Notes under the pieces: model-generated
The model's input: only the letters and a program-made list of their open reading frames with translations
The model's database searches: none
What the model was told of the DNA's origin: nothing
Made by a program: the position numbers and the translations under genes
Source of the DNA: UBA2336 sp049306095
GTDB lineage: Bacteria; Bacteroidota; Bacteroidia; Cytophagales; Cyclobacteriaceae
Length of the DNA stretch: 64,000 nucleotides
Direction: 5' to 3'
Assembly (NCBI GenBank): GCA_049306095.1
Contig: JBAQPU010000042.1
Coordinates: 1 to 64,000, forward strand
Shown: in pieces, positions 28,105-37,698 of the stretch
Layout: each line of letters begins with the position of its first letter
How positions within the stretch are numbered: position 1 is the first letter of the stretch

Positions 28105-30054
28105 ATGACAGTTACCGAACAACTTTATAAAACCCTTGAACTGCTGCGTAAAGAGCGGCAGGCCGATCTGGAACAATACCGGCAAAAAGTTCAACTTGTC
28201 CCCCTGCATAGAAAAACAAAAGAAGGAAAATGCTGGTACCCGGTACGGTTAGGGCGCCATTATATTGGAACAGGCGAACGCCTGATCATTGAAGTTGACC
28301 GCACCAATAACCTGGATCAACCCCATGTTTTTCAAAGCGGTAAAGTGGTAAGCATTTTCAGCAACACCAACAACACACCCGAAAAACAATATACCGGAGG
28401 GGTAGTCAATTATGTGCGCAACAATACCATGGTGATCACGCTCAACAGTGATGACCTCCCCGATTGGATTGATGAGCATTTATTGGGGGTTGATTTGATG
28501 TTCGATGAGATGGCGTACCGCGAAATGGAAAGTGCCATGAAAGCTGTGATCAAAGCTGAAGGCTCAAGAATTGCAGAATTACGTGATGTGTTACTGGGAA
28601 AGAAAGCTGCTTCATTTCTTCCTGAAGCTGAAACCCAGAATCAAGGAAACCAGAATCCAGAATCAAGACTTAACATCAGTCAGTTTAAAGCACTAAAAAA
28701 AATCCTGACTGCCTTAGACGTTGGCAACATTCACGGTCCGCCCGGAACGGGAAAAACAACAACGTTGGTTCAGGCTATTAAACTTACCGCTGAGCAGGAA
28801 AAGCAAGTGCTCGTGTGCGCACCCAGCAATGCCGCGGTTGATTTGCTTGCCGAAAAATTAACTGAACAGGGTTTGCGTGTTCTTCGGATTGGCCACCCGG
28901 CACGCGTTACGGAACAATCGCTGAGCAAAACACTGGATGCTCAAATTGCCATGCATGAACATTATAAAGAGCTGCGCGTGTTGCGTAAAAAAATGACACA
29001 AATGCGCGACATGGCCTACAAATACAAGCGTGAGTATGGCTACGCTGAACGGCAACAACGAAAGTTGTTGTTACAGGAAGCCAAAGCCATGAAAGCCGAT
29101 GCTGATGTGTTGGAATTTTACATTGTAAATGATTTACTGAACAACAGCGATGTCATCACTTGTACCCTCGTGGGATCTGCCAACAATACCCTGCGCGGCA
29201 GGCGGTATAAAACCGTTTTCATCGATGAAGCCGGACAAGCCCTGGAACCTGCCTGTTGGATTCCCATCCTTCGGGCAGAGCGCGTGATTTTTGCAGGAGA
29301 TCATTTTCAGCTCCCCCCTACGATCAAGTCCATTGAAGCCGCCCGCGAAGGATTGTCACAAACGCTTTTTGAAAAATGTATTCAGCAACAACCACAGACT
29401 GCTTCGATGCTACAGGTGCAGTACCGCATGCATGAAGATATTATGCGCTTCTCATCGAAGTATTTTTATCACGATGAACTGATTGCTCATGAAAGCGTGG
29501 CGCGTCATGCCATTCTGAAATCAGGTGATGAAGGGGAACCGGTTCCGCTCCTACCCATTGATTTTATTGATACAGCAGGTTGTGGTTATATGGAAGAGCA
29601 GGATAAAGAAACCTTAAGTCGTTTTAACGAAGAAGAGACACAACTTCTAATTAGGCAAATCGAAAAACTGGTTCGCGAAATCGGAACAGAACATTGGACA
29701 TACACCATCGGCATCATTACTCCGTACAGCGCACAGGTAGAAAGACTGGCTAAACTTGCTGAGACTTCGGAAGAAATTTCTCACTTAGCCAGGTATGTCA
29801 CCATTAACACAGTGGATGCCTTTCAGGGGCAGGAACGCGATATTATTGCCATTAGTTTTGTTCGCAGTAATGATAAAGGTGAAGTCGGTTTTCTTTCTGA
29901 CATACGCAGAACCAACGTAGCGATGACTCGCGCAAGAAAAAAACTGATCATGGCGGGCGACAGCGCTACCCTGGGCACACACTCGTTTTATGTTGAACTG
30001 CTGGAGTACGTGCAGCAGAAGGGTTTTTACAGGAGTGCTTGGGAAAATCAGTAA
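28105..30054 (+). CDS. SF1B helicase, UPF1/IGHMBP2-like
   Basis: A 649-aa nucleic-acid helicase. After an N-terminal beta-barrel region (residues 40-140), motif I is GPPGTGKTTTLVQAIKL (about 212), motif II FIDEAGQALEPACW (about 372), motif III FAGDHFQLPPTIKS, motif V VDAFQGQERDIIAISFVRS and motif VI NVAMTRARKKLIMAGD. This order is typical of UPF1/SMUBP-2 type enzymes that move 5' to 3' on RNA or DNA. The ATG at 28105 is preferred to the upstream TTG. It is a single gene; the in vivo role is unknown. Confidence 0.9.
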   Translation: MTVTEQLYKTLELLRKERQADLEQYRQKVQLVPLHRKTKEGKCWYPVRLGRHYIGTGERLIIEVDRTNNLDQPHVFQSGKVVSIFSNTNNTPEKQYTGGVVNYVRNNTMVITLNSDDLPDWIDEHLLGVDLMFDEMAYREMESAMKAVIKAEGSRIAELRDVLLGKKAASFLPEAETQNQGNQNPESRLNISQFKALKKILTALDVGNIHGPPGTGKTTTLVQAIKLTAEQEKQVLVCAPSNAAVDLLAEKLTEQGLRVLRIGHPARVTEQSLSKTLDAQIAMHEHYKELRVLRKKMTQMRDMAYKYKREYGYAERQQRKLLLQEAKAMKADADVLEFYIVNDLLNNSDVITCTLVGSANNTLRGRRYKTVFIDEAGQALEPACWIPILRAERVIFAGDHFQLPPTIKSIEAAREGLSQTLFEKCIQQQPQTASMLQVQYRMHEDIMRFSSKYFYHDELIAHESVARHAILKSGDEGEPVPLLPIDFIDTAGCGYMEEQDKETLSRFNEEETQLLIRQIEKLVREIGTEHWTYTIGIITPYSAQVERLAKLAETSEEISHLARYVTINTVDAFQGQERDIIAISFVRSNDKGEVGFLSDIRRTNVAMTRARKKLIMAGDSATLGTHSFYVELLEYVQQKGFYRSAWENQ

Positions 30055-30122
30055 ACAGTAAGCAGTATATAGTAACCAGTATCCAAGACTTTGAATTTTG
30101 AATGTTGAATCTTGAATGAATT

Positions 30123-32753
30123 CTAGGATACAGAATCAGGAATAAAGACGGTTACAGTAGTGCCCACATGCCTGGTAGAGTTAAGTGTAACCGTACCCTG
30201 CAATTTTTCCGTTACCTTTTTTACAATATACAACCCAAGTCCGTTTCCCTTCGAACGTTCATTTCCACGAAAGTACATGTCAAAGACCCGGTCAATATAC
30301 TCTTCACCTATTCCCTGTCCGTTGTCTTCCACCTCTATAGTATTACCACCTTCTACTGAACGTGCACTTAATTTAATCGAATTATCTATTTCATTGCGAA
30401 AAAAAATAGAATTCTCAATCAGGTTTTCACAAATGATTTTGATAAGAGCCGGGTATGAATAAAACGACATATTTGGATCAACATCGATTGTTACTTTAAT
30501 ATTATTATCACGAATCTCATTGTGAAGGTGATCCAAAACACTTTCAAAAATATCCTTAATGAAAACCTCTTTATAAGCCAACTGCTGAGAGCCCATGTCG
30601 CTGATGGATTGAAGTTTCATCAGCATCTTATCAAGATTGCGGGCTGTTTCATTTACTTTCTCAAACAACTCAAGGGCAGCCTTATCTTTTACCGTGATGT
30701 TTGCAACTTCCGCTAATCCCATAAACGTGGTTAACGGCCTTCTGAAATCATGCGATGATCGATAAAAAAAGGTATCCAATTCTTTATAGGCTTGTTTCAA
30801 TTCCCTGGTTCTCTCCTCCACCATAGTCTCCAGTTTTTCATTGATCTGAACAATAGCTTGATTCGATAATTGTAGTTCTTCCGACTGCGCCTGAACTTCC
30901 TCGCTGCTTTCCTGAATTTTTCTGTTGAGTGACCGCACCTTCTTATAATTGATATACATCACATACGCACCACCTAAAAGCATCAGGAAAAAGGTGGTTC
31001 CAAAAAAAATAATCAATTGCTGTTGACGCACCTTATCCTGCTGAATTTCAACCTCCCTTTCACTGATCTCTTTGTCCTTTTTCAGTATCTCGATCTGCTG
31101 GTTTTTTTGAAGGATAGTATATTCATTTTGAAGACTGCTTACCCGGTTTAACAACGAAGTGCTGTAAACAGAATCTTTCAGTTGGTCATATCTCCTGAAA
31201 TATGTTAATGCCCGCTGAGGATTCCCACTCACCTCGAACCATTTTATTTGCGCCAGGTAAAGTGGCAAGAGTATCTGCTTCGCGCGTAGTTTAACAGCCA
31301 ATTTCTCAGCCTGATCAAGATACTTTTTAGCCGTTTCCATGTTACCTACATGGATATAAAGTTCACCCAGCGATTCCAGTCCCCACGCCATTCCCAGCAG
31401 GTCATTCTTTTCTGTAAGAATTTTATAGCTCCGTAACTGATATTTCAGCGCTTCATTATACTTCTTTTGATGAATCAGCATGATTCCTATATTGTTCAGT
31501 GTAGAGGCAATCCGCGATAGGTCACCCAACTCCTCCCGAAGCGTCAGCGCTTTTTTGAGGTAATAGTTAGCACTGTCATAGTTACCGGTGGCATCCTCAA
31601 GTACCCCTAATAAATTAATGGCGGTTGCTTCCTCTACCTTGTACCGATTCTTGACCGAAAAATCCAGGCATTTCAGGGCAAACTCTTTTGCCAGGCTATA
31701 CTGCTTTAGTTCCTGATACACGTATCCGATTTGCCACAGCAACCTGGCCCTTTCTAATTCAAAACCATTTTCACTGGCAATCTGCAGGGCTTCATAGAAA
31801 TTTAGCAGGCTCGTTTCAAAGTTTCCCAGGTCCATCAGGGAATAACCAATATCAGTAAGAAGGTTAACAAAATCCTCCTTCGATGCGTGTTGTCGATACC
31901 GAACCTTCAGGTCATTAAAGATAGCGAGAGCCTCCACATAATTTGACTGCTTCATTAAAACAACCGCCTTCTGATACTTCAAGTCAAATAACGACTCAGA
32001 TTCACTATCCTGCTCATTTATTTTTTCTGCTTTACCGATATATACCAGCGCTTCATCAAAATTCGATTCTGATGAATAGTACGCTGCAAGTTGAACGTAA
32101 ATGTCTGATAACATAAACTTTACGTTCATCGTTTCCCGTATCCGCATGGCGCGAAATAAAAACAATCGTTGCTTTTCTTTATTTCCCTGAACTCCATAAA
32201 AATTACCAAGATTTCTGAACAAGACTGAGAGTTGCATGGGTGCAAGGCTGTCCTTCAATACAACATACGCTTCATTGAAGAAAACAAGAGCTGAGTCAGC
32301 TTTGCCTTGTCGATTCATTAATATTGCCATTTGGGTCAGGCCATATCCTTCGGCTCCCTGATTGCCCGATTCTTTTGCTAACGGAATTCCCTCTTTATAA
32401 TAACGAAAAGCGGCTTCCATATTACCCGATAGTCTTTCATAGAGCCCAACATAAACAAGGGTCTCGCTCTTTCCTTTGTCGTATCTGATTTTGTCAGCCA
32501 GTTCAAGTGCTTCCGTTAATGCCTCTCTCGCCTTTGTTTTGTTGTAGCCGAACCAGTCGAACGCTATCGCGTTCAGTAAATCAACCCTGGCAGTACCCGA
32601 AAGTTTATTTGCGACTGATTGTAAACTATCCAGCCGATGCTCGTCTATGGAGGAAAATTTTTGTGCAGCAACCGGGTAAATGAACACGATTCCCCAGAAA
32701 AAGAAAAAACACTTGAGCAATAAATGCCTCACACAGATTTGATTAGCCTGCAA
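30123..32753 (-). CDS. TPR sensor histidine kinase
   Basis: An 876-aa membrane sensor kinase. A signal peptide (FFFFWGIVFIYPVAAQ) precedes about ten tetratricopeptide repeats to near residue 550. One transmembrane helix (LIIFFGTTFFLMLLGGAYVMYI, about 590-612) and a coiled coil follow. The phospho-acceptor His is in SSHDFRRPLTTFMGLAEVA, and the ATPase domain has ENLIENSIFF, DNGQGIGEEYIDRVF and GNGLGLYIVKKV. There is no response-regulator domain and no regulator gene beside it. It begins with TTG or GTG (32732); no ATG fits. Same general design as the split kinase at 20.0-22.0 kb. Confidence 0.9.
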   Translation of the reverse strand: MQANQICVRHLLLKCFFFFWGIVFIYPVAAQKFSSIDEHRLDSLQSVANKLSGTARVDLLNAIAFDWFGYNKTKAREALTEALELADKIRYDKGKSETLVYVGLYERLSGNMEAAFRYYKEGIPLAKESGNQGAEGYGLTQMAILMNRQGKADSALVFFNEAYVVLKDSLAPMQLSVLFRNLGNFYGVQGNKEKQRLFLFRAMRIRETMNVKFMLSDIYVQLAAYYSSESNFDEALVYIGKAEKINEQDSESESLFDLKYQKAVVLMKQSNYVEALAIFNDLKVRYRQHASKEDFVNLLTDIGYSLMDLGNFETSLLNFYEALQIASENGFELERARLLWQIGYVYQELKQYSLAKEFALKCLDFSVKNRYKVEEATAINLLGVLEDATGNYDSANYYLKKALTLREELGDLSRIASTLNNIGIMLIHQKKYNEALKYQLRSYKILTEKNDLLGMAWGLESLGELYIHVGNMETAKKYLDQAEKLAVKLRAKQILLPLYLAQIKWFEVSGNPQRALTYFRRYDQLKDSVYSTSLLNRVSSLQNEYTILQKNQQIEILKKDKEISEREVEIQQDKVRQQQLIIFFGTTFFLMLLGGAYVMYINYKKVRSLNRKIQESSEEVQAQSEELQLSNQAIVQINEKLETMVEERTRELKQAYKELDTFFYRSSHDFRRPLTTFMGLAEVANITVKDKAALELFEKVNETARNLDKMLMKLQSISDMGSQQLAYKEVFIKDIFESVLDHLHNEIRDNNIKVTIDVDPNMSFYSYPALIKIICENLIENSIFFRNEIDNSIKLSARSVEGGNTIEVEDNGQGIGEEYIDRVFDMYFRGNERSKGNGLGLYIVKKVTEKLQGTVTLNSTRHVGTTVTVFIPDSVS

Positions 32754-32876
32754 ATATCGGTTATATTTCTTAATGACAGTACTGGTAACCGGTTCAAATT
32801 ACCCGTTCCATTGCCTGCAAACGTTTTATGAATTGAGCCTGAATTCACTATCTTCCCGATCTTTAAAAATCACAGT

Positions 32877-34238
32877 ATGAAAATATGTAAAACAGCCACG
32901 ATGGCTTTTCTCCTGGTTTCAACTTTCCCCGTTTCTGCGCAAGATATCGTTGTTCCTTACGAACAATTCACCTTACCCAACGGTTTAAATGTCATTCTTC
33001 ACAAAGACAACACCGTTCCGCGGGTGAGTGTTAATATGTGGTACCATGTCGGATCAGGAAGTGAGAAACCCGGTCGTACCGGATTCGCCCACCTCTTCGA
33101 ACATATTTTGTTTGAGGGATCACAGCACGTTCCGGAAGGAAAATTTGACCAATGGCTGGAAGCAGCGGGTGCTAATAACAATGGATCCACTACGGAAGAC
33201 CGCACCAATTACTACGAAGACCTGCCCAGCAATGCCCTTGACCTGGCCTTGTTCCTGGAGTCAGATCGTATGGGTTTTTTAACACAATCCTTAAAATCAA
33301 CAACGGTTGACGGCCAACGCGATGTAGTAAAAAACGAACGCAGGCAATCTTATGAAAACAGACCTTACGGAAAAGCTTCGCTGGAACTTCCGGCATTGCT
33401 TTACCCGAAAGATCATCCGTACTCATGGACGGTGATTGGTTCGATGGAAGACTTGTCAGCCGCCAGCCATCAGGATGTGGTCGATTTCTTTACGCTGTAT
33501 TATGCTCCCGGAAACGCATCGCTGAGTATTGCCGGAGATATTGATCTAAAAGAAACACGAGCCGCTGTGGAGAAATGGTTCAGCGATGTACCTGCCGGTA
33601 AACCGGTTACAAAAGTGAATCCTCCTGCTGTTGGCCTGACGGAAGAAAAGAGAGTTGTGCTGGAAGACAAAGTACAGCTACCGCGAATTATGATGGTGTG
33701 GTTGTCTCCGGCTGCTTATACTCCCGGCAATGCTGAGCTGGACCTGGTGGCCAATCTTTTAACGGGTGGAAAAAACTCGCGGTTGTATAAAAAACTGGTG
33801 TACGAACTTCAAATTGCGCAGAATGTTTTCGCATACCAGGAATCCAAAAAGTTTTCATCTGAATTTACATTAGTGGCTACTGCCCGGCCGGGCGTAACGC
33901 TTACTCAACTTGAAAAAGTGATGCAGGAAGAAATTGATAAACTAAAAGCTGAATTTCCGAATGAACGCGAACTACAACGGGTAAAAAATCAATTTGAATC
34001 CGGATTCATCAGTCAGATTGAAAGTGCGGGTGGTTTTAGCGGAAAAGCCAATCAATTAAATCAATACTATTATTACACAGGCAACCCCGACTACTTCAAC
34101 GAAGACCTGCAACGTTACAAGGCTATTGGTGTGAGCGACATTTCAGCAGCCGTACGGTTATACCTGAAAGATAATGCCCGTGTAGTGATGAGCATTGTTC
34201 CGGAAGGCAAAACTGACCTCGCTGCAAAAAAGAATTAA
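32877..34238 (+). CDS. M16 zinc peptidase, catalytic subunit
   Basis: A 453-aa secreted peptidase. The signal peptide ends PVSAQ. The inverted zinc motif HLFEH lies in GFAHLFEHILFEGSQH (about residues 72-76), with the downstream Glu in VVKNERRQSYENRPYG. It pairs with the following gene, which keeps the fold but not the zinc site: the usual heterodimer arrangement of bacterial M16B peptidases. The spacing is 21 bp, so they form an operon. The substrate is probably small unfolded peptides in the periplasm (family knowledge). Confidence 0.93.
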   Translation: MKICKTATMAFLLVSTFPVSAQDIVVPYEQFTLPNGLNVILHKDNTVPRVSVNMWYHVGSGSEKPGRTGFAHLFEHILFEGSQHVPEGKFDQWLEAAGANNNGSTTEDRTNYYEDLPSNALDLALFLESDRMGFLTQSLKSTTVDGQRDVVKNERRQSYENRPYGKASLELPALLYPKDHPYSWTVIGSMEDLSAASHQDVVDFFTLYYAPGNASLSIAGDIDLKETRAAVEKWFSDVPAGKPVTKVNPPAVGLTEEKRVVLEDKVQLPRIMMVWLSPAAYTPGNAELDLVANLLTGGKNSRLYKKLVYELQIAQNVFAYQESKKFSSEFTLVATARPGVTLTQLEKVMQEEIDKLKAEFPNERELQRVKNQFESGFISQIESAGGFSGKANQLNQYYYYTGNPDYFNEDLQRYKAIGVSDISAAVRLYLKDNARVVMSIVPEGKTDLAAKKN

Positions 34239-34259
34239 TCCCATCTTTAAGACACCGTT

Positions 34260-35693
34260 ATGAAAAAACTGACTATACTTTTTCTCTCCTTATTAATAAG
34301 CACAGTCGCTTTTGCTCAGGCTCCCGACCGTTCCGCGCCTCCGGCCCTGGGGAAGGCTAAAAATTTACAACTTCCCGCTATACAGAAATTCACACTCTCA
34401 AACGGACTTCCTGTTGTATTGATGGAGAAGCACACCGTACCGTTGGTGCAGGTAAACTTACTTTTGCAAACAGGTTCGTTTGACGATCCTGCCGGAAAGG
34501 AAGGGTTGTCCAGCATCGCCATGGATTTGTTGGATGAAGGGGCCGGTGAATACAATGCCCTTCAACTTGCCGATGAAATTGAGTTTTTGGGCGCCAGCAT
34601 TGGAACCTTCAGCCGCGCGTTCAGTTCAGAAATTGATTGCTCGACACCCGTTGCGAAATTAGATGGTGCATTGAAATTGATGAGCACCATTGCCCTGAAG
34701 CCAACGTTTTCAGAAACCGAACTCGAGCGTGTTCGAAAACTCAGGTTAAACGGATTGCTCACCGCGTACGATGAGCCCACCACCATTGCCACGCGGGCTT
34801 TCAACAAACTTCTGTTTGATGTGAGTGCGCCTTACGGAAAATTTGCTAACGAGCAATCGATTAAGTCGTATACGAAATCGGATCTCGAATCTTTCCATAC
34901 CCGAAACTTTGTAACAGGTAACTGCACCCTGATTATTGTAGGCGATGTGACAAAAGCTTCCATTACTCCTTTGCTTGAAAAATATTTTTCATCCCTTCCT
35001 GCCGGTGCAGTTACGAACGCACCTAAACCAACTCCCAGGCAAATTAAGGGGCGAACAATTTACCTGGTTGATAAACCTGGCGCAGCGCAATCGGTTATTC
35101 GCATAGGAAAAATTGGTACTTCACGTGGCGATGCAGCCTACAATGATATTGTAATTATGAACACCATTTTAGGCGGATCGTTCGCTTCGCGCTTAAATAC
35201 CAACCTTCGCGAAGAACATGGCTATTCGTACGGAGCCGGTTCAGGGTTTAACTTCTGGTCGGTACCGGGGCCTTTTACCGCCAACTCTTCCGTTCAAACC
35301 GATGTAACTGGTCCTGCATTGGGAGAGTTCTTTAATGAATTTAAAAAAATGCGGCAGCCTATGCCGGAGGCAGATTTAACCCGCGGTAAAAACTATGAAG
35401 CCCTGGGTTATGCCGGAAATTTTGAAACCAATCAAAGTATAGCCGTTGCACTTTCCGAACTGGTGATGTTTCAGTTGCCCGACAATTATTTTAACTCATA
35501 TATTGATAAAACACTTGCGGTAACAAAAAAAGGTGTGGAAGCTGCCGCTAAAAAATATATCACACCCGATAACATGCTGATTTTGGTGGTGGGTGATCGT
35601 GCTAAAATTGAAGAAGGAATAAAAAAACTCAACCTGGGCAAGGTTAATTTCCTGTCGATAGAAGATGTGTTGGGGAAGAAACCGCAATTATAA
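34260..35693 (+). CDS. M16 peptidase, non-catalytic partner
   Basis: A 477-aa M16-fold protein with a signal peptide (ending AFAQ). Where the catalytic subunit has HLFEH, this one has GLSSIAMDLLDEGAG, so it cannot bind zinc. It retains the Arg/Tyr substrate-binding end typical of beta subunits (NLREEHGYSYGAGSGF). It should form a clamshell dimer with the product of the previous gene. Confidence 0.92.
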   Translation: MKKLTILFLSLLISTVAFAQAPDRSAPPALGKAKNLQLPAIQKFTLSNGLPVVLMEKHTVPLVQVNLLLQTGSFDDPAGKEGLSSIAMDLLDEGAGEYNALQLADEIEFLGASIGTFSRAFSSEIDCSTPVAKLDGALKLMSTIALKPTFSETELERVRKLRLNGLLTAYDEPTTIATRAFNKLLFDVSAPYGKFANEQSIKSYTKSDLESFHTRNFVTGNCTLIIVGDVTKASITPLLEKYFSSLPAGAVTNAPKPTPRQIKGRTIYLVDKPGAAQSVIRIGKIGTSRGDAAYNDIVIMNTILGGSFASRLNTNLREEHGYSYGAGSGFNFWSVPGPFTANSSVQTDVTGPALGEFFNEFKKMRQPMPEADLTRGKNYEALGYAGNFETNQSIAVALSELVMFQLPDNYFNSYIDKTLAVTKKGVEAAAKKYITPDNMLILVVGDRAKIEEGIKKLNLGKVNFLSIEDVLGKKPQL

Positions 35694-35719
35694 TATTAAA
35701 CTACCGAGGTCTTATTAGT

Positions 35720-35746
35720 CGTCTGACCACTCGAAGTGGTCTGACG
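35720..35746. repeat. Intergenic hairpin
   Basis: CGTCTGACCACT and AGTGGTCTGACG form a 12-bp stem with one mismatch and a three-base loop. It is not followed by a T run, so it is not a clear terminator. It may reduce read-through or protect mRNA between the M16 pair and the M28 gene. Confidence 0.5.
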
Positions 35747-35769
35747 GTTATAAAATAAATTAAAACAAC

Positions 35770-37425
35770 ATGAAACAAATAATTCTCTTGTTCTTGATCA
35801 GCACGCTTCTATTGGCTTGTTCCTCAGAATCAAAATACGATCCGCAAGACGGACTTGCATCAATCACAGAAGCAGGATTTGAAAGTCACCTGAAAACGCT
35901 AGCCTCCGATGAATTCCAGGGCCGTATGCCTTTTACAGAAGGTGAAAACAAAACCATCGCCTACCTGCAGGAAGAAGTCAAGAAACTTGGATTAGAACCC
36001 GGCAACGGTGAGAGCTATTTACAGGAAGTTCCCATGGTGGAAATTACGACCACTGCCGACACATTATTAAAAGTGAGTGGTGGTAAAAAGGATTTTACCC
36101 TCTCGGGCTTTAACGATTATGTAATTTGGACGCCCAATCCTGAACAAGAAGTAATTAACCTTGAAAATGAAGAATTGGTTTTTGCGGGTTACGGAGTGGT
36201 TGCCCCTGAAAAAAACTGGAACGACTATGCCGGATTGGATGTGAAAGGAAAAATTGTGATGGTGCTGGTAAACGATCCCGACTTTGGAACCTCCGATTCT
36301 ACCTTCAAAGGCAACACCATGACCTATTACGGCCGCTGGACCTACAAATTTGAAGAAGCCGCCAGGCAAGGCGCAAAAGGATGTCTCGTAGTGCACGATG
36401 ATGTACCTGCAGGCTATGGTTTTTGGGTGGTGCAAAACAGTTGGAACACAGCAAAACTTTACCTCGATAACCGAGGAAAAGATATTCCGGTATGCAGTGC
36501 CGTAGGTTGGGTTTCACAACCGGCTGCTAAAAAATTATTTGGAGCGGCAGGCAGTGATTATGCACAGGCAGTATCACGATCAAAAAAGCAGGGATTTCGC
36601 GCTGAGCCGATGAACCTGAAACTTTCAACATCTATGAAGGTGAACGCGAAGTATTCTAAATCATACAATGTAATTGCAAAGATTACTGGTACAACCCAAC
36701 CTGATGAATACCTTGTGTACTCCACCCATTGGGACCACCTGGGCATTGGCAAAGCCGATGAAAAAGGTGACACTATTTATAATGGAGCACACGACAACGC
36801 CAGCGGCTCGGCAGGGCAGCTTGAAATCGCAAAAGCATTTACGCAACTCAAAAATAAACCTGCCCGCACGGTGGTTTTCTTGTGGGTAACGGCTGAAGAG
36901 CAAGGCTTGTTGGGCTCAGCTTACTACGCACAAAATCCGGTGTATCCGAAAGAGAAAACCGTTGCCAACATCAATATTGATGGAATCAATCCTTACGGAA
37001 AAAATAAAGACATTGTGTTGGTGGGTATGGGGCAATCGGATCTGGAAGATTATTTAAACGAAGAAGCAAAACGTGTTGGGCGATATGTTTCTCCTGAACC
37101 GAATCCCGTTGCCGGTTATTACTTCCGTTCAGACCATTTCAATTTTGCAAAAGTTGGTATTCCGGCACTATATACCAGTGTTGGTATCGACAATGCTGAG
37201 AAAGGACCTGAGTTTGGAAAACAATTGCAAGACGATTATGTGGCGAAACATTACCACAAACCCTCGGATGAGTTCACACCTGAGCTTTGGAAAGCTGATG
37301 GCGCCATTGACGATTTGAAATTATTATTCAACGTAGGCAAGCGGCTTTCCATGGAAAAAAGCTGGCCGCAATGGAAAGCTTCTTCTGAATTTAAACCAAT
37401 TCGGGACGGGTATATGAAGAAATAA
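35770..37425 (+). CDS. M28 family metallopeptidase, lipoprotein
   Basis: A 551-aa zinc aminopeptidase. The lipobox LLLAC places it in the outer or cytoplasmic membrane. A PA-type insertion (ENEELVFAGYGVVAPEKNWNDY, GKIVMVLVNDPDF) precedes the catalytic core. Two-zinc ligands are visible in order: THWDHLGIG (His), HDNASGSAG (Asp), TAEEQGLLGS (Glu-Glu), NIDGINPYG (Asp) and FRSDHFNF (His). With the two M16 genes upstream and the M1 enzyme at 25 kb, it suggests a strong capacity to degrade extracellular peptides. Confidence 0.93.
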   Translation: MKQIILLFLISTLLLACSSESKYDPQDGLASITEAGFESHLKTLASDEFQGRMPFTEGENKTIAYLQEEVKKLGLEPGNGESYLQEVPMVEITTTADTLLKVSGGKKDFTLSGFNDYVIWTPNPEQEVINLENEELVFAGYGVVAPEKNWNDYAGLDVKGKIVMVLVNDPDFGTSDSTFKGNTMTYYGRWTYKFEEAARQGAKGCLVVHDDVPAGYGFWVVQNSWNTAKLYLDNRGKDIPVCSAVGWVSQPAAKKLFGAAGSDYAQAVSRSKKQGFRAEPMNLKLSTSMKVNAKYSKSYNVIAKITGTTQPDEYLVYSTHWDHLGIGKADEKGDTIYNGAHDNASGSAGQLEIAKAFTQLKNKPARTVVFLWVTAEEQGLLGSAYYAQNPVYPKEKTVANINIDGINPYGKNKDIVLVGMGQSDLEDYLNEEAKRVGRYVSPEPNPVAGYYFRSDHFNFAKVGIPALYTSVGIDNAEKGPEFGKQLQDDYVAKHYHKPSDEFTPELWKADGAIDDLKLLFNVGKRLSMEKSWPQWKASSEFKPIRDGYMKK

Positions 37426-37431
37426 ACTTGT

Positions 37432-37680
37432 CGGACTTGCGTGTTTCGATTTTTATCGGGGTTCCGGCATCTCGCTCCATTCCCGTGCACATTTGTAAGC
37501 AAGCGTTCGGTATTCATGATTCGTTGAGATCGCGGCTCGAGGCCGCGAGAAATAATTTGCCGGACTTGCGTGTCCCGATTTTTATCGGGGTTCCGGCATC
37601 TCGCTCATTATTGTGCGGATTTGTAGATAAGTGTTTAGGCGGTTCATGATTCATGGAGATCGCGGCACCCCGAGGGACCT
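37432..37680. repeat. Tandem duplication, period 129 bp
   Basis: The sequence starting CGGACTTGCGTG at 37432 repeats from 37561 with the same core (TTTTTATCGGGGTTCCGGCATCTCGCTC) and the same end (TTCATGATTC...GAGATCGCGGC). The copies differ by scattered substitutions. Each contains a CCCGAT...ATCGGGG-type small hairpin. There is no plausible ORF. It fills the whole gap between the M28 and HrpB genes. Confidence 0.75.
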
Positions 37681-37698
37681 CACAGACCACAGACAATT

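Noticed and set aside
37432..37680. CRISPR array
   Set aside because: Only two long imperfect copies in direct tandem, no regular short repeats with unique spacers and no cas genes.
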